A stretch of 64,000 bases of DNA from Bemisia tabaci (GCF_918797505.1 NC_092800.1:26737577-26801576); one strand, 5' to 3'. Numbered from the stretch's first letter, positions 34,906 to 44,923 are shown. Numbers and translations: made by a program. Notes: generated from the letters alone by a model not told the origin.

Positions 34906-35122
34906 CTTGCAATTTTCCTTCAGAATTGATATGTCGCTTGCCAAAATTTTTGAATTTTGGGTTTAGGCCCTTTAGGCCCTTTGAGGCACGGGTTAAAATT
35001 TTTTTAAATTTTTTTCCTTTTAGGGGGTTAATTTAGAGACTACATAGAAACTTTTTAGGGGTTGACCAACTTGATTTTCGCAAAACTCAAAAATAAGGCA
35101 CACCCTAAGCGGCGTGCTGCCT

Positions 35123-35230
35123 GCGCTAAACGCGCATTGGCGCCTACAAACCTAACAGGGATACTTCACGCATTGCGCAATGCGTGAAGTATCCATGTTA
35201 GGTTTGTAGGCGCCCATGCGCGTATTGCGC
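35123..35230. repeat. 108-bp near-perfect palindrome
   Basis: The centre is between 35176 and 35177 (CATTGC|GCAATG). The arms contain GCGCCTACAAACCTAACAGG and ATACTTCACGCATTGCGC. Part of this arm is the unit of the minisatellite at 53635-53915. Confidence 0.88.
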
Positions 35231-36047
35231 TGATCGCCCTGACTCACGTAGAGCTTTGAGTTTCTTATGAGCGGGCAGTTCAAATTCCTCGTAACCAATG
35301 TGAAATAAAAGCGTTTATATCTTCGTATGGAGTTGAATTCAGTAATTTTCGTTGCGCGAATCGTGCTCTACGTGAAATTTTAATTAAGAAACAAGTATCA
35401 TATTGCTTAAATTCGTACCTTGTCTAGTGGTCCATTGGCAACATTGTTATTTCTTAATTTAAACCTATGCTAGTGTGCTAAGGAAAAACGACGTATGAAC
35501 CTTGAGGCGTTGCCAAATTTCCTTTGAAAAAACACGAATTTCCTGGTAAACTTATGAGTTTATTTTCCTTCCCATTTTCCCGGTAATTTTGGTCGCTATT
35601 TCACCTGGATTTCCTTAACATTTCAAGGAAAAACATTCATAACTTTCCTCAAAAATAAACATTTTATCGAAGGAAATTTGGCACCTCTCGAATGTACATA
35701 CGGCGTTTTTCCTTAGCGCGGCAGTATGGGAATGTATCGATTTTTGGAGGGGCCAGGCGATCCGACAAGAATCGATTATTAAACGAAAGGGTAAATAGAG
35801 GAAATCCGGTCTTGCCGAATTGCTGGATCCGCTTCTCAGCTAAAGTGCTCAGTCTCGTACAAGTATTCCCGTGTGAATGCTGCTCTCTGATTGGTTCCCT
35901 AAATTTAGGCCTTCCATGAGGCTCGCCACTCATAAACCTGTTGTTGATAATCATGTTCTGTTATTATACACCGGTTGACTATTTCTGGTGATTTAAATTA
36001 CTGAGTATTATGATCCAACTAACCAATGTGAAATAAAAAAGGTTTAT
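35231..36047. other. Unassigned, ends in a repeated word at the gap
   Basis: About 35725-35835 (GTATCGATTTTTGGAGGGGC) is related to 45419-45540. AACCAATGTGAAATAAAA occurs at 35289 and again just before the N gap. Confidence 0.45.
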
Positions 36048-36547
36048 NNNNNNNNNNNNNNNNNNNNNNNNNNNNNNNNNNNNNNNNNNNNNNNNNNNNN
36101 NNNNNNNNNNNNNNNNNNNNNNNNNNNNNNNNNNNNNNNNNNNNNNNNNNNNNNNNNNNNNNNNNNNNNNNNNNNNNNNNNNNNNNNNNNNNNNNNNNNN
36201 NNNNNNNNNNNNNNNNNNNNNNNNNNNNNNNNNNNNNNNNNNNNNNNNNNNNNNNNNNNNNNNNNNNNNNNNNNNNNNNNNNNNNNNNNNNNNNNNNNNN
36301 NNNNNNNNNNNNNNNNNNNNNNNNNNNNNNNNNNNNNNNNNNNNNNNNNNNNNNNNNNNNNNNNNNNNNNNNNNNNNNNNNNNNNNNNNNNNNNNNNNNN
36401 NNNNNNNNNNNNNNNNNNNNNNNNNNNNNNNNNNNNNNNNNNNNNNNNNNNNNNNNNNNNNNNNNNNNNNNNNNNNNNNNNNNNNNNNNNNNNNNNNNNN
36501 NNNNNNNNNNNNNNNNNNNNNNNNNNNNNNNNNNNNNNNNNNNNNNN
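36048..36547. other. Assembly gap (500 N)
   Basis: Exactly 500 N. Any open frame across it is meaningless. Confidence 1.
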
Positions 36548-37104
36548 AAACCAGTCTCGAGATAATCTCAGTGCTTCAGTTGGCAAACTCTCTCGACTTT
36601 CAGTTTTCCATTTCACATCCCCTTTTTTTTCGTCGTGGAATGTTGCGTGAGACGTTACGTTCGTGTGTCGCTGTGAGAGTGTGTCGCCTCATGGATACGC
36701 GAGGCGAAAGCGAGTACAGGATAATTAAATGTGACGGAGTGTGGAAAAAGGGCAAAATAAAATAAGAGATAGGTACCGTTTTGCACGAAAGAGTTCATTT
36801 TACGATTTTCAAATTAAAAGACATGGGAAAAAATTTAAAACATTAAATGATTCTAAGAAATTAATTTGTCGCGCATTATATTTGACATTCTACAAAAAGA
36901 AACTCAAAATTGAGGCTGGTATAAAAATAACCGCAACATTGTTTCTTCAAGATTTTTGCTCGAATAAATCCCTAAAGTGTTAAAAGTATTAACCAAAGTC
37001 ACAATTGTTCAAAGTCTTGAATTTAAAATACTGACATTGAGAAAAATTGCCGGTGTAATCACCAAAGAAATGAAGTACCGTATAAACTCCTAAATAACAA
37101 GATA
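36548..37104. other. Unassigned
   Basis: No feature is recognised. Confidence 0.3.
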
Positions 37105-37258
37105 GAGAATTGGTACTGGGTCCACACCATTTAGCGGGAAAAACAAAACCAAGAAATTCCAAAAATTAAAATTAGAGTCAAAAAAATTTTTTTTTAATTT
37201 TTGGAATTTCCTGGCTTTGTTTTCCCCGCGAAATGGTGTGGACCCAGCACCATTTCTC
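37105..37258. mobile_element. Small foldback element
   Basis: GAGAATTGGTACTGGGTCC pairs with GGACCCAGCACCATTTCTC. The inner words CCAAAAATT/AATTTTTGG also pair. Confidence 0.75.
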
Positions 37259-37547
37259 TCCTTGTTACATACAGTTCGGGCCACTTCCTAGTGTTTTTTT
37301 TTTCACTTCTCAATAACCGCATTTGTAACCAATAATAATGGTATTCCCACCACGAAACGGAAATGTTACCAAAGATATTGTACAATTACCAATTAATGGT
37401 TCGGAAAACACCACATGAAAAAGTCCATGGTACTAAAGAATTCATATGGAACATTCCAACTTTGGTACCCTTGACCACTAATGTTCCTCAATTAAGGGTT
37501 CCTCAATTAAGTTCCGCATCTTATTCCGTAATCACAACTTGAACCAG

Positions 37548-37779
37548 TTGCGTTGCGAGCTTTGCGATGTATCTGTTACGGGCAACGTCCGGGTCTCGGG
37601 CAAAGTCAGTCTTTGCCCGGGCATTGCCGAAGATGCCCAAGTGGCGTGGGCACTGTCGTCATTGACCGGGCATTGACGACGGTGCCCGAGACTCGGACGT
37701 TGCCCGTAACATATCGATTGATCTCTCATCTAAACCTACGGAAAACGATCGATAAACAGAGTGCTCGCAACGAACACCT
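37548..37779 (-). repeat. CGAT-rich repeat, copy 1, interrupted
   Basis: Matches 45886-46043 and 52256-52411 inverted: GCGATGTAT ... CGATTGATCT ... GATCGATAAACAGAGTG ... GCAACGAACACCTT. It is interrupted by a 138-bp MITE and then cut by the foldback at 37782. Confidence 0.65.
37574..37711. mobile_element. 138-bp MITE with TATC target duplication
   Basis: TIRs TGTTACGGGCAACGTCC and GGACGTTGCCCGTAACA extend to about 29 bp with one mismatch. The 4-bp duplication TATC lies at 37570-37573 and 37712-37715, and removing it restores the surrounding repeat. Confidence 0.87.
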
Positions 37780-37883
37780 TACACGGAAAAAAAGCACGAG
37801 GTTGTTGGATGAGATGGACATTTCCAATTAATTGTGGCAGTACTCCAATCAGTTATAGAAGCATCTCAATTAATTATGGTAGT

Positions 37884-38233
37884 TGTCAACGACTCTCCGC
37901 CTGTCCCGTCTCACGCCCAGCCATTGGTCAATGACGTCACACCTAAGCTGAACGGTGATTGGGGGAGGCGATGAGCCGGATGACGCCGCGAGTATTGTGG
38001 AGTTCTTCTCACTTTTTTAGGCCACCTTTTTGAAACGTTTTATCTCGAAAGGATGCTGTCACGGCATCTAGTCTTTTTATCCATTTCCATCCACCACATT
38101 TGTGTTTTCCATGTTCAGAATATATCACCTTCGTTTCTCGCATCTCCAGTTGTGCTTTTTTTTGTACGCCCAGTTTCCTTATTTTGCACGCCGCTCTCCC
38201 GAATGATCGCTTAGCGCGACGCCCGCATTGACA
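37884..38233 (+). repeat. 5' LTR
   Basis: 350 bp starting TGTCAACGACTC and ending GCATTGACA, i.e. TG...CA ends. It differs from the 3' LTR by two single-base indels in homopolymers and one substitution. Confidence 0.97.
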
Positions 38234-38246
38234 TGGTGCCGAAACC
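38234..38246 (+). promoter_or_regulatory. Primer binding site, tRNA-Phe
   Basis: TGGTGCCGAAACC directly follows the 5' LTR. It is complementary to the 3' end of eukaryotic tRNA-Phe (GGTTTCGGCA plus CCA). Confidence 0.8.
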
Positions 38247-38838
38247 AGCTTCTCCGCCATAGCGAGAAGTGTAGTTCGAATCATCTCCCTTCAACAACGT
38301 GCAACAGCGAACCTGACTTTGACCGTGAACAAGTGATAAGTGATTACTCTCCACCAAAATCACTTACAAATCGCCAACACTCGCACTGTCCTGAAGTTCC
38401 TTTCTTCACCCGAAGGAAGAAGAGAAGTTCCTGAAACATCAGTTTCAGACGAGCAGTTTTTCTTTTTGCGGGGTTTTAACCTTTTTGCCCTCGCGCCTAT
38501 GGGCAAAGCGAAAAAATAAAAGACGACCGACCACACTTGGCCCTGGATGTTCTGGCAATCCATGGTCTCTCCCTCTCTTGACGTTCGGACATCTTGGACT
38601 TCAGCCGTTCTGCCTGCCACCATGGAATTTCTACACAGCTCTTCTTCATTCCTCCAACAATCTGGATTTTCGGTGATTTTGTGAACTTAGTGACAGTTCT
38701 TCCAACAGGATTACCATGATAATTGTGCATTAGTGTTTAAGTGAATGTGTAGTGATCAAGGTTTGTCAAGCGTTTCATAATCGCATATTTTTCTCTCTCT
38801 CTACTTTTCTATTTTGCTATACCCCCCTCAGCAAACCA

Positions 38839-40205
38839 ATGTCTCTATCCAATGAGGATAACGCAAACTTTTCAGATGATAGCTGTGACAACTTATATCA
38901 CCCGAAAGTAATCATGAGCACCGTTCCTACCACTTCACCCACCACCCACCGCTCCTGTTTCCTCCAGTGTTCAGCACTTCATAGAAGTAAACATACCCCC
39001 TCTCATATTCTCTACATCTTCCCAAAGCGTAACCTCACCTATCTTTTCATCCACCGAAACTTACAAACCTAGCCCATCCAATCTCAACCACCAAATACTA
39101 ACACACACAACGTCCACGACCAAACCCATAATGACCTCACAACCCCTTTCTATTCTTACACCTCTAGCTACACCAAACCAAAACACCCATTTCAAAAACC
39201 CCAAAATTACACCACCATCATTTTCTGGCTCAGAAAATGTGACAGACTATTTCATCAATCTAGAGTCTGCAATCATCGTAAACGGTTGGAATTGTGAGCT
39301 CGTACCCTTCTTCATCGACAAGCATCTAACCAAAGAAGCTTTATCATTCTTCCAATATCTCAAAAAAACCTTCACACCCCTAACTTACACAACCTTCAAA
39401 CAAAAATTCATAGACCAATTCACTAGTCAAAACCTAACATATCAATACCAAATTCAATTAGATGCATTAACAATGAGTGAAAAGTCCTTGATGGATTACG
39501 TCTTCCAAGTAAAAACCCTTTGTCACAATTTAAAATTACCTAACAACTTCATAATCTTTCACATCCTGAAAGGTCTACCACCACAAATCAAAGCTTGCTT
39601 ACGCTATATCCACACGACACTCTAGACCAACTAGATGACTCCCTAAGAAAATTTAACTTACGCACTTCGGAATTATCCACTGAAAACCCCCGTAGCAAAA
39701 ACGACTGAAACCAGAGTCGCAGAACTAATACAGAGAATAGAGCTACAAGAACAACAAATCAATGCCTTAAAGTCATCAAATACTTCCAACTTCAAAAGCA
39801 CAAACGTTACAATAACTCTTCGAAGCCATCTAATGAACAACGCCCAGACTCATCCCAACACAACTCCAAAAGCCCATCACAGACTGAGTCCTCAAACCAA
39901 TGTCCTATCTGCGATGGCAAACACAGCAAAGTGGACTGCAATATACAATTCTGCAGATACTGTAAATCCTTAGGTCATACAATCACCACATGTCCAGATC
40001 CTAAATGTAAAATATCCAAAAACAATTCAAATTTAGCGTAACTGGTCTCCGACACAAACAACAATGTAAGAAACTGCAGAAAACCCCTTCAGAAAATGTT
40101 CACTCTCGTACCCCCCCTTCTTCTGACAGCAAAGCTGCACCCATTTCTAATCCCCTTTCAAAACTGATTTCCCAGTTTTACCAAAGACACCTCAAAAATC
40201 AGTAA
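38839..40205 (+). pseudogene. gag: gag, frameshifted
   Basis: The likely start is the ATG at 38839. The longest intact piece is 39131-39625 (capsid-like, 164 residues). Two zinc knuckles lie at about 39901-39990: C-x2-C-x3-H-x4-C, then canonical C-x2-C-x4-H-x4-C. A further CxxxxC plus HxxxC group follows. The frame changes near 38940, at 39608 (an extra AT in TATAT), near 39690, near 39785 and near 40020. If the last is read through, the stop is 40203-40205. The product would form the particle that packages the element RNA. As assembled it cannot be made in full. Confidence 0.8.
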
Positions 40206-41290
40206 TCAAGATCAAAGAACTACTCATTTCCCCAGTCACCACTGAATCAAGTTCTACTATTCCAGTTAAGATTTTAAATTCCAACACGTACGCACTCCTT
40301 GACTCAGGCGCCTCCGTTAACGTCTGCTCTGACAAGTTTACTGATCTAGTATTACCTTCTCGTGGCCCAATTGTCAAGTTAAAGACTGCCAACAATGACC
40401 AACTATGCATCGTCAAGAAAGGTTACTTATCCGTAACAATCAATGAAGTTCCCTTCCGAATTTTCACATATGTCGTTAAAAACTTATCTTCACCGGTAAT
40501 CTTTGGAACCCCATTCCTCACTCACTTCAAAGCCCTCTTGAACTTTGAAACAAATTCAGTGTCTTTAACAAATGACAGCAAAATTCTTACGGTAAAACTT
40601 CTTCCAAAAGACTCTTCAAAATTCATAAATTCCATCACTCCCAGCACACCAGTTCGTTTGTTTGTTCGAGTTAGAGAGACCGTCATACTAACCCCTATGG
40701 CTTACAACAGTATTCCTATCACACACAACCTGCCTGATAGTAAATCAACAACCTATCTTAATCCCAACGTTGATTTATTCCACTCCAAGAAAATTTTTTT
40801 CTCCCAACAAGAATTTTCTTCTGCCGCTACGGGCAAAATCACCCCTATCATTCTGGTCAAGAATTTGTCGCACCAACCAATTACTCTATTACCTGGAACT
40901 TTACTAGGTAACATAACATTCAAACGCAATCTGGACTACCATCCTTCAAGGAACGTCCAAAATGCAAACCTTCAAATAAACAGTGTCTCCATTGACACGA
41001 GTGATCACTCAACCCTAAACCCTAACACTACTCCAGTAGTTCCCAAACGCAAAGACTCCTCCTCTGATCTTTGCAACCCACAAGAAGATACAGCAACCAG
41101 TTTGCACTCTTCCAAACCCACCTACGCAGCCAGTCTGTCCGGTGAAAATTCCTCAACTTCCTCGAACAACGCCTTAAAAATGGCAAATCGACGGAATCAA
41201 CTTGTCTCTGTTAAACCAGCATTGTTCTCCATTCGCTCCCAGAATAGCAGGGACACCAATGTCAATTTCAAGACAAATCATCACACCTAA
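40151..41290 (+). CDS. Aspartic protease segment of pol
   Basis: An open segment of about 380 codons. The active-site LLDSGAS lies at 40295-40315 and the second family motif VIFGTPFL near 40500. The C-terminal half is a serine- and asparagine-rich linker. The retroviral-type protease cuts the gag-pol polyprotein. It ends by frameshift within an overlap with the RT frame. Confidence 0.8.
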   Translation, partial: SPFKTDFPVLPKTPQKSVIKIKELLISPVTTESSSTIPVKILNSNTYALLDSGASVNVCSDKFTDLVLPSRGPIVKLKTANNDQLCIVKKGYLSVTINEVPFRIFTYVVKNLSSPVIFGTPFLTHFKALLNFETNSVSLTNDSKILTVKLLPKDSSKFINSITPSTPVRLFVRVRETVILTPMAYNSIPITHNLPDSKSTTYLNPNVDLFHSKKIFFSQQEFSSAATGKITPIILVKNLSHQPITLLPGTLLGNITFKRNLDYHPSRNVQNANLQINSVSIDTSDHSTLNPNTTPVVPKRKDSSSDLCNPQEDTATSLHSSKPTYAASLSGENSSTSSNNALKMANRRNQLVSVKPALFSIRSQNSRDTNVNFKTNHHT

Positions 41291-42656
41291 AGCCCAGTCA
41301 CATTTACGTGCTTTTTACACAAACCTCTTCGACCAGAATCACAAGCAAAACCTTATAAATTCAATCATATCTGACACACCTGATCTTCCTGATCCCTCTC
41401 ATACCAACACGGATTGTGATATCACAGACATCCATGGAACTCCCATCAAGATATCCAACAATCTAGACCCAGCAATGCAAGATATCCTAAAGTCATTATT
41501 TTCCAAACATAAAGATGTATTCGCATCTTCCGCCATAGACCTTAAGAAAGCCAAAATCTTACCTGCTGTAATTAAATTATCAGATGACGAACCTGTCCAC
41601 AGCCCACCTTTTAATCTATCGTCCCTAGAACGTTCACACCTAAACGATGTCATTTCAGACTTCCTGAAAATCGGAGTAATAGAAGAAAGCCAAAGCCCCT
41701 ATGCTTCACCAGCCTTCCTAGTAAAAAAACCACATTTACAAAAAGACGTTTCAGAACTCACACCCTCAGACAAACGCCTAGTAGTTGACTACCGTAAATT
41801 AAACAAAAAAGTAATTCCTGACAGATACCCTTTACCCAGAATTGACAACATCCTGTCAGAATTACGAGGTCACAGATACTACTCCCAAATAGATTTTCTC
41901 CAAGGTTTCTACCAGCAAGAACTCACACTAAAATCACGCCCTTGCACAGCACTTACCACCCCACAAGGTCTTTTTCAGTTCACCCGCCAACCCATGGGCA
42001 TCAGAAATGGAACTTCCTCCTTCAGTCGTGCAATCAACAGGGTCTTTGCTGACCTTCTTTATCACGGCGTTGTTATTTACGTAGACAATCTATACATTTA
42101 TAGTGACACTCTAGAAGAACATTTACGCCTCCTTAACATTGTTTTTGAACGTCTTTCTCACCACCTCCTCCGCATCAAAACAGAGAAATGCTCATTTTTT
42201 GATACCTCTATCGACCTCCTAGGCTTTCACATCTCTGAAACCACATTTTCACCCTCAAAATCAAATTTATCAGCCATTTTACGCTCCCCACCACCCACCT
42301 CGTACAAACAACTAAGAAGTTTTCTTGGATCCTGCACCTTCTACCGCAACTTTGTATTCCACTTCTCTAAGACATGCGCCCCTCTCTATGAAATCCTAAA
42401 ACAGGAATCAAAAAACTCCCCCGTTCATTTGGACCCCAGCTGCTCAGGAAGCTTCACCTCATTACAAACCAAGTTCATCACCCCACCAGTCCTACACAAC
42501 TTTGACGAATCCAAGGAAACAACCCTAATTGTTGACTCATCAAACATAGCAACAGGAGCAATTTTAGCTCAAAAAGGAACCGACAACAAACTACACCCAA
42601 TTGGTTACTTCAGCAAAATACTCCCCCTCTCAAATCATGGTCCGCAACTCAGCTAG
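41202..42656 (+). CDS. Reverse transcriptase and start of RNase H
   Basis: 484 codons, probably without a native start (internal frame). RT motifs in order: VVDYRKLN, QIDFLQGFYQ (first catalytic aspartate), QPMGIRNGTSSF, then IYVDNLYIYS where YxDD is expected, LLGFHIS, and LRSFLGSCTFYRNF. The second catalytic aspartate codon is AAT (42087-42089). RNase H begins with LIVDSSNIATGA. The frame ends at 42656 by a shift at the CTCCCCCTCTC run (about 42622-42632). Confidence 0.92.
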   Translation: MSLLNQHCSPFAPRIAGTPMSISRQIITPKAQSHLRAFYTNLFDQNHKQNLINSIISDTPDLPDPSHTNTDCDITDIHGTPIKISNNLDPAMQDILKSLFSKHKDVFASSAIDLKKAKILPAVIKLSDDEPVHSPPFNLSSLERSHLNDVISDFLKIGVIEESQSPYASPAFLVKKPHLQKDVSELTPSDKRLVVDYRKLNKKVIPDRYPLPRIDNILSELRGHRYYSQIDFLQGFYQQELTLKSRPCTALTTPQGLFQFTRQPMGIRNGTSSFSRAINRVFADLLYHGVVIYVDNLYIYSDTLEEHLRLLNIVFERLSHHLLRIKTEKCSFFDTSIDLLGFHISETTFSPSKSNLSAILRSPPPTSYKQLRSFLGSCTFYRNFVFHFSKTCAPLYEILKQESKNSPVHLDPSCSGSFTSLQTKFITPPVLHNFDESKETTLIVDSSNIATGAILAQKGTDNKLHPIGYFSKILPLSNHGPQLS

Positions 42657-43246
42657 AATTACGCGGTCTTGTACACGCCACCCAACACTTCCGAGAATTT
42701 CTATACGGCAGAAAATTCACTGTCATCAGTGACCATAAATCCCTGGAATATTTCCAAAACTTCAAAAACGCCTCATCCCGCTTAAACAAGCTCGTTTCCC
42801 AACTACTCGACTACGATTTTAACATAGTATATACAAAAAACACCTCACCATCGATTAAAGCAGCTGATTACCTCTCACGGTACCCACAAGTAAATTCTAT
42901 CTCACTCGATAACTCCACTAACATTTTTCAATCACAGCAAAATGACCCCCAAATTAAGGCCATCTACGATGCTTTATTGCACCCACAATCAGTTACTGAC
43001 CAAAAATTACTTCGACTGTCCCGCCGCTTTGTTTTAAAAGACAACCTCGTCTACCTACAGACCTTCTCAAAATTTCGAAAGTCTCTAGCTTTGTACATCC
43101 CAGAAACACTTCGACCAGAAGTCCTCAACTCTTGCCACAACAGCCTAATAGATGGAGCAGGTCATTTCAGTTTTAAAAATCCTACGATCACGCCCGTTTT
43201 CTTTACTATTGGCCCACCCTCTCTACGGACCTTCAATCACACATAA
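42632..43246 (+). CDS. RNase H remainder and integrase zinc-finger start
   Basis: Open in frame 2. It carries ATQLELRGLVHA and VISDHKSLEYF (RNase H acidic residues) and then the start of the integrase N-terminal zinc finger (HNSLIDGAGH). The frame is lost at TTTTAAAAAT near 43175. The matching CISC half of the finger lies in the next frame. Confidence 0.8.
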   Translation, partial: KSWSATQLELRGLVHATQHFREFLYGRKFTVISDHKSLEYFQNFKNASSRLNKLVSQLLDYDFNIVYTKNTSPSIKAADYLSRYPQVNSISLDNSTNIFQSQQNDPQIKAIYDALLHPQSVTDQKLLRLSRRFVLKDNLVYLQTFSKFRKSLALYIPETLRPEVLNSCHNSLIDGAGHFSFKNPTITPVFFTIGPPSLRTFNHT

Positions 43247-44034
43247 AAAGTTGCATTTCTTGCGCATACATCAAAAAAGCTCCAAAGTATGGACTTTTGG
43301 AACCAATAAAGCCACCCTTGAACGGCAAACCCTTCTCACATATTATCATAGATTTCTTAGGCCCCCTACCATGCTCCAACAAGTACACCTATGTCCTAAT
43401 GGCCATCTGCACACTTACAAAATACGCTATCACGGCCGCTACACTTCACGCCGATAGCCCAACAGTAGCAGATTTTCTAGTAAAAAAAGTGATCCCAAAC
43501 TACGGATTCTTCAACAAAATCTCTTCCGACCGTGGGTCACACTTTGAAAATGACCTCATCGCAAATGTTTGCAAATCACTAACATTAACCAACAGTTCTC
43601 CACAGCATACCACCCTCAGTCGCAGGGCCTGGGTTGAACGCAACAATGCCATCATCGTTTCAGTCCTTAAACATTACATCAACGACAACAAGAACAACTG
43701 GTCAAACCTCCTTCCATTTATAACATTTGCCTATAATTCCACTGTCCACTCCGCGACAAAGCACTCACCTTTCTATTTAACCCATGGTTATCATCCAGAC
43801 ACTTCCCTATCCGCATCCTTACCCACGGATGACTCAAACCTTTTAGATTCCATAACTAATTTAATCAAAGTAAGGCAATCCCTTCCAGCAATCATTGAGA
43901 AAGCTCAAAATAAGTACAAAGAAACCTACGACAAAGGTAGAAAGCCCATCCACTTTGAACCCAACGATAAAGTTCTTGTCACATTAACTCCCAAACACTC
44001 AAAATTGGATCCCCTATACAAAGGGTCCTTTTAA
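43177..44034 (+). CDS. Integrase core
   Basis: It contains YYWPTL, the CISC half of the zinc finger, and the DDE triad in IIIDFLGPLP, SSDRGSHF and WVERNN, followed by AYNSTVHSATKHSPF. The core residues for strand transfer are all present. The frame breaks at AAGGGTCCTTTT (about 44025). The C-terminal GPF motif and tail follow in another frame to the TAG at 44186-44188. No chromodomain is seen. Confidence 0.9.
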   Translation, partial: KSYDHARFLYYWPTLSTDLQSHIKSCISCAYIKKAPKYGLLEPIKPPLNGKPFSHIIIDFLGPLPCSNKYTYVLMAICTLTKYAITAATLHADSPTVADFLVKKVIPNYGFFNKISSDRGSHFENDLIANVCKSLTLTNSSPQHTTLSRRAWVERNNAIIVSVLKHYINDNKNNWSNLLPFITFAYNSTVHSATKHSPFYLTHGYHPDTSLSASLPTDDSNLLDSITNLIKVRQSLPAIIEKAQNKYKETYDKGRKPIHFEPNDKVLVTLTPKHSKLDPLYKGSF

Positions 44035-44188
44035 AGTGATAAAAAAACTATCTGATGTAAACTATGTAATTGAAATGCCAATGAGAAACAAAATCTCACA
44101 AGAAATAATCCACGTCTCACGTTTAAAACCACACCCGAAACCCACATTGCCACCTTTGGCATCATTCCAAAGGAAACACTCTTTTTAG

Positions 44189-44571
44189 TGTAATACAAAT
44201 TGTATCACTTGTTATTATCATTATCGTTAACATCATTATCAGTTGATTATCATTATTGTCATTACCAGTATTATCTTATCTCTTTTTGCCTCCTACCTCA
44301 TTGTAATCAAGAATCTTCATCTCACATTAGTCTTAGCATTTTTTTCTCACATCAAACAAAGTGCCCTTAAGGCAAACCCCCCCCCCCCCCCCCCCCCCCC
44401 CCAATCTTAAGCTGAAACACCATGTAAAGGCCCCGGCCTAGTTCCAGCCACTTCCCATTAGGTTTGTAACTTAATTATTATCAACACATAAATACTTCAC
44501 AATTTTATCAGAACACCCCCCCCCCCCCTCCCATTTGGATTGCGCGGTCGCAATCTCCCAAAACGTGGGGA
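44189..44571 (+). other. 3' untranslated part of the LTR element
   Basis: Non-coding, ATTATC-rich, with C runs at 44377-44402 (26 C) and 44516-44528. No envelope gene is seen. Confidence 0.75.
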
Positions 44572-44923
44572 TGTCAACGACTCTCCGCCTGTCCCGTCTC
44601 ACGCCCAGCCATTGGTCAATGACGTCACACCTAAGCTGAACGGTGATTGGGGGAGGCGATGAGCCGGATGACGCCGCGAGTATTGTGGAGTTCTTCTCAC
44701 TTTTTTAGGCCACCTTTTTGAAAACGTTTTATCTCGAAAGGATGCTGTCACGGCATCTAGTCTTTTTTATCCATTTCCATCCACCACATTTGTGTTTTCC
44801 ATGTTCAGAATATATCACCTTCGTTTCTCGCATCTCCAGTTGTGCTTTTTTTTGTACGCCCAGTTTCCTTATTTTGCACGCCGCTCTCCCGAATGATCGC
44901 TTACCGCGACGCCCGCATTGACA
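44572..44923 (+). repeat. 3' LTR
   Basis: 352 bp, about 99% identical to the 5' LTR. The polypurine-like AAAACGTGGGGA just upstream (44560-44571) is the best candidate plus-strand primer. Confidence 0.97.

Larger units (their letters stand above)
32423..35107. mobile_element. Large inverted repeat with exon-bearing spacer
   Basis: Arm 32423-33371 recurs inverted at 34153-35107, about 950 bp each. The spacer is about 780 bp. The two arms carry the same 139-residue open frame with three residue differences, so they are recent or kept alike by conversion. The spacer holds a tRNA-like relic and two exon-like fragments. It is either a foldback transposon that captured host sequence or a local inverted duplication. 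Confidence 0.7.
40151..44188 (+). pseudogene. pol: pol polyprotein, frameshifted
   Basis: Protease, reverse transcriptase, RNase H and integrase domains in the Ty3/gypsy order. The open segments are 40151-41290, 41202-42656, about 42632-43246, 43177-44034 and about 44028-44188, so at least four frameshifts separate them. The gag end (frame 3) and pol start (frame 2) overlap at 40151-40205, consistent with a -1 shift for pol expression. The RT active site is altered. Confidence 0.85.
37884..44923 (+). mobile_element. Ty3/gypsy-type LTR retrotransposon
   Basis: 7.04 kb with two LTRs, an exact 5-bp target duplication GTAGT (37879-37883 and 44924-44928), a tRNA-Phe primer site, gag with two CCHC knuckles and pol in the order protease, RT, RNase H, integrase, which defines the Metaviridae order. 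No envelope frame follows pol: 44189-44571 is non-coding with poly(C) runs. The LTRs differ at only three sites, so the insertion is young. The coding frames are nevertheless broken about nine times. Confidence 0.97.

Noticed and set aside
36044..36616. A 190-codon minus-strand frame
   Set aside because: Almost entirely the N gap.
44189..44571. Envelope gene of an errantivirus-like element
   Set aside because: Only 383 bases remain after pol, without an open frame.
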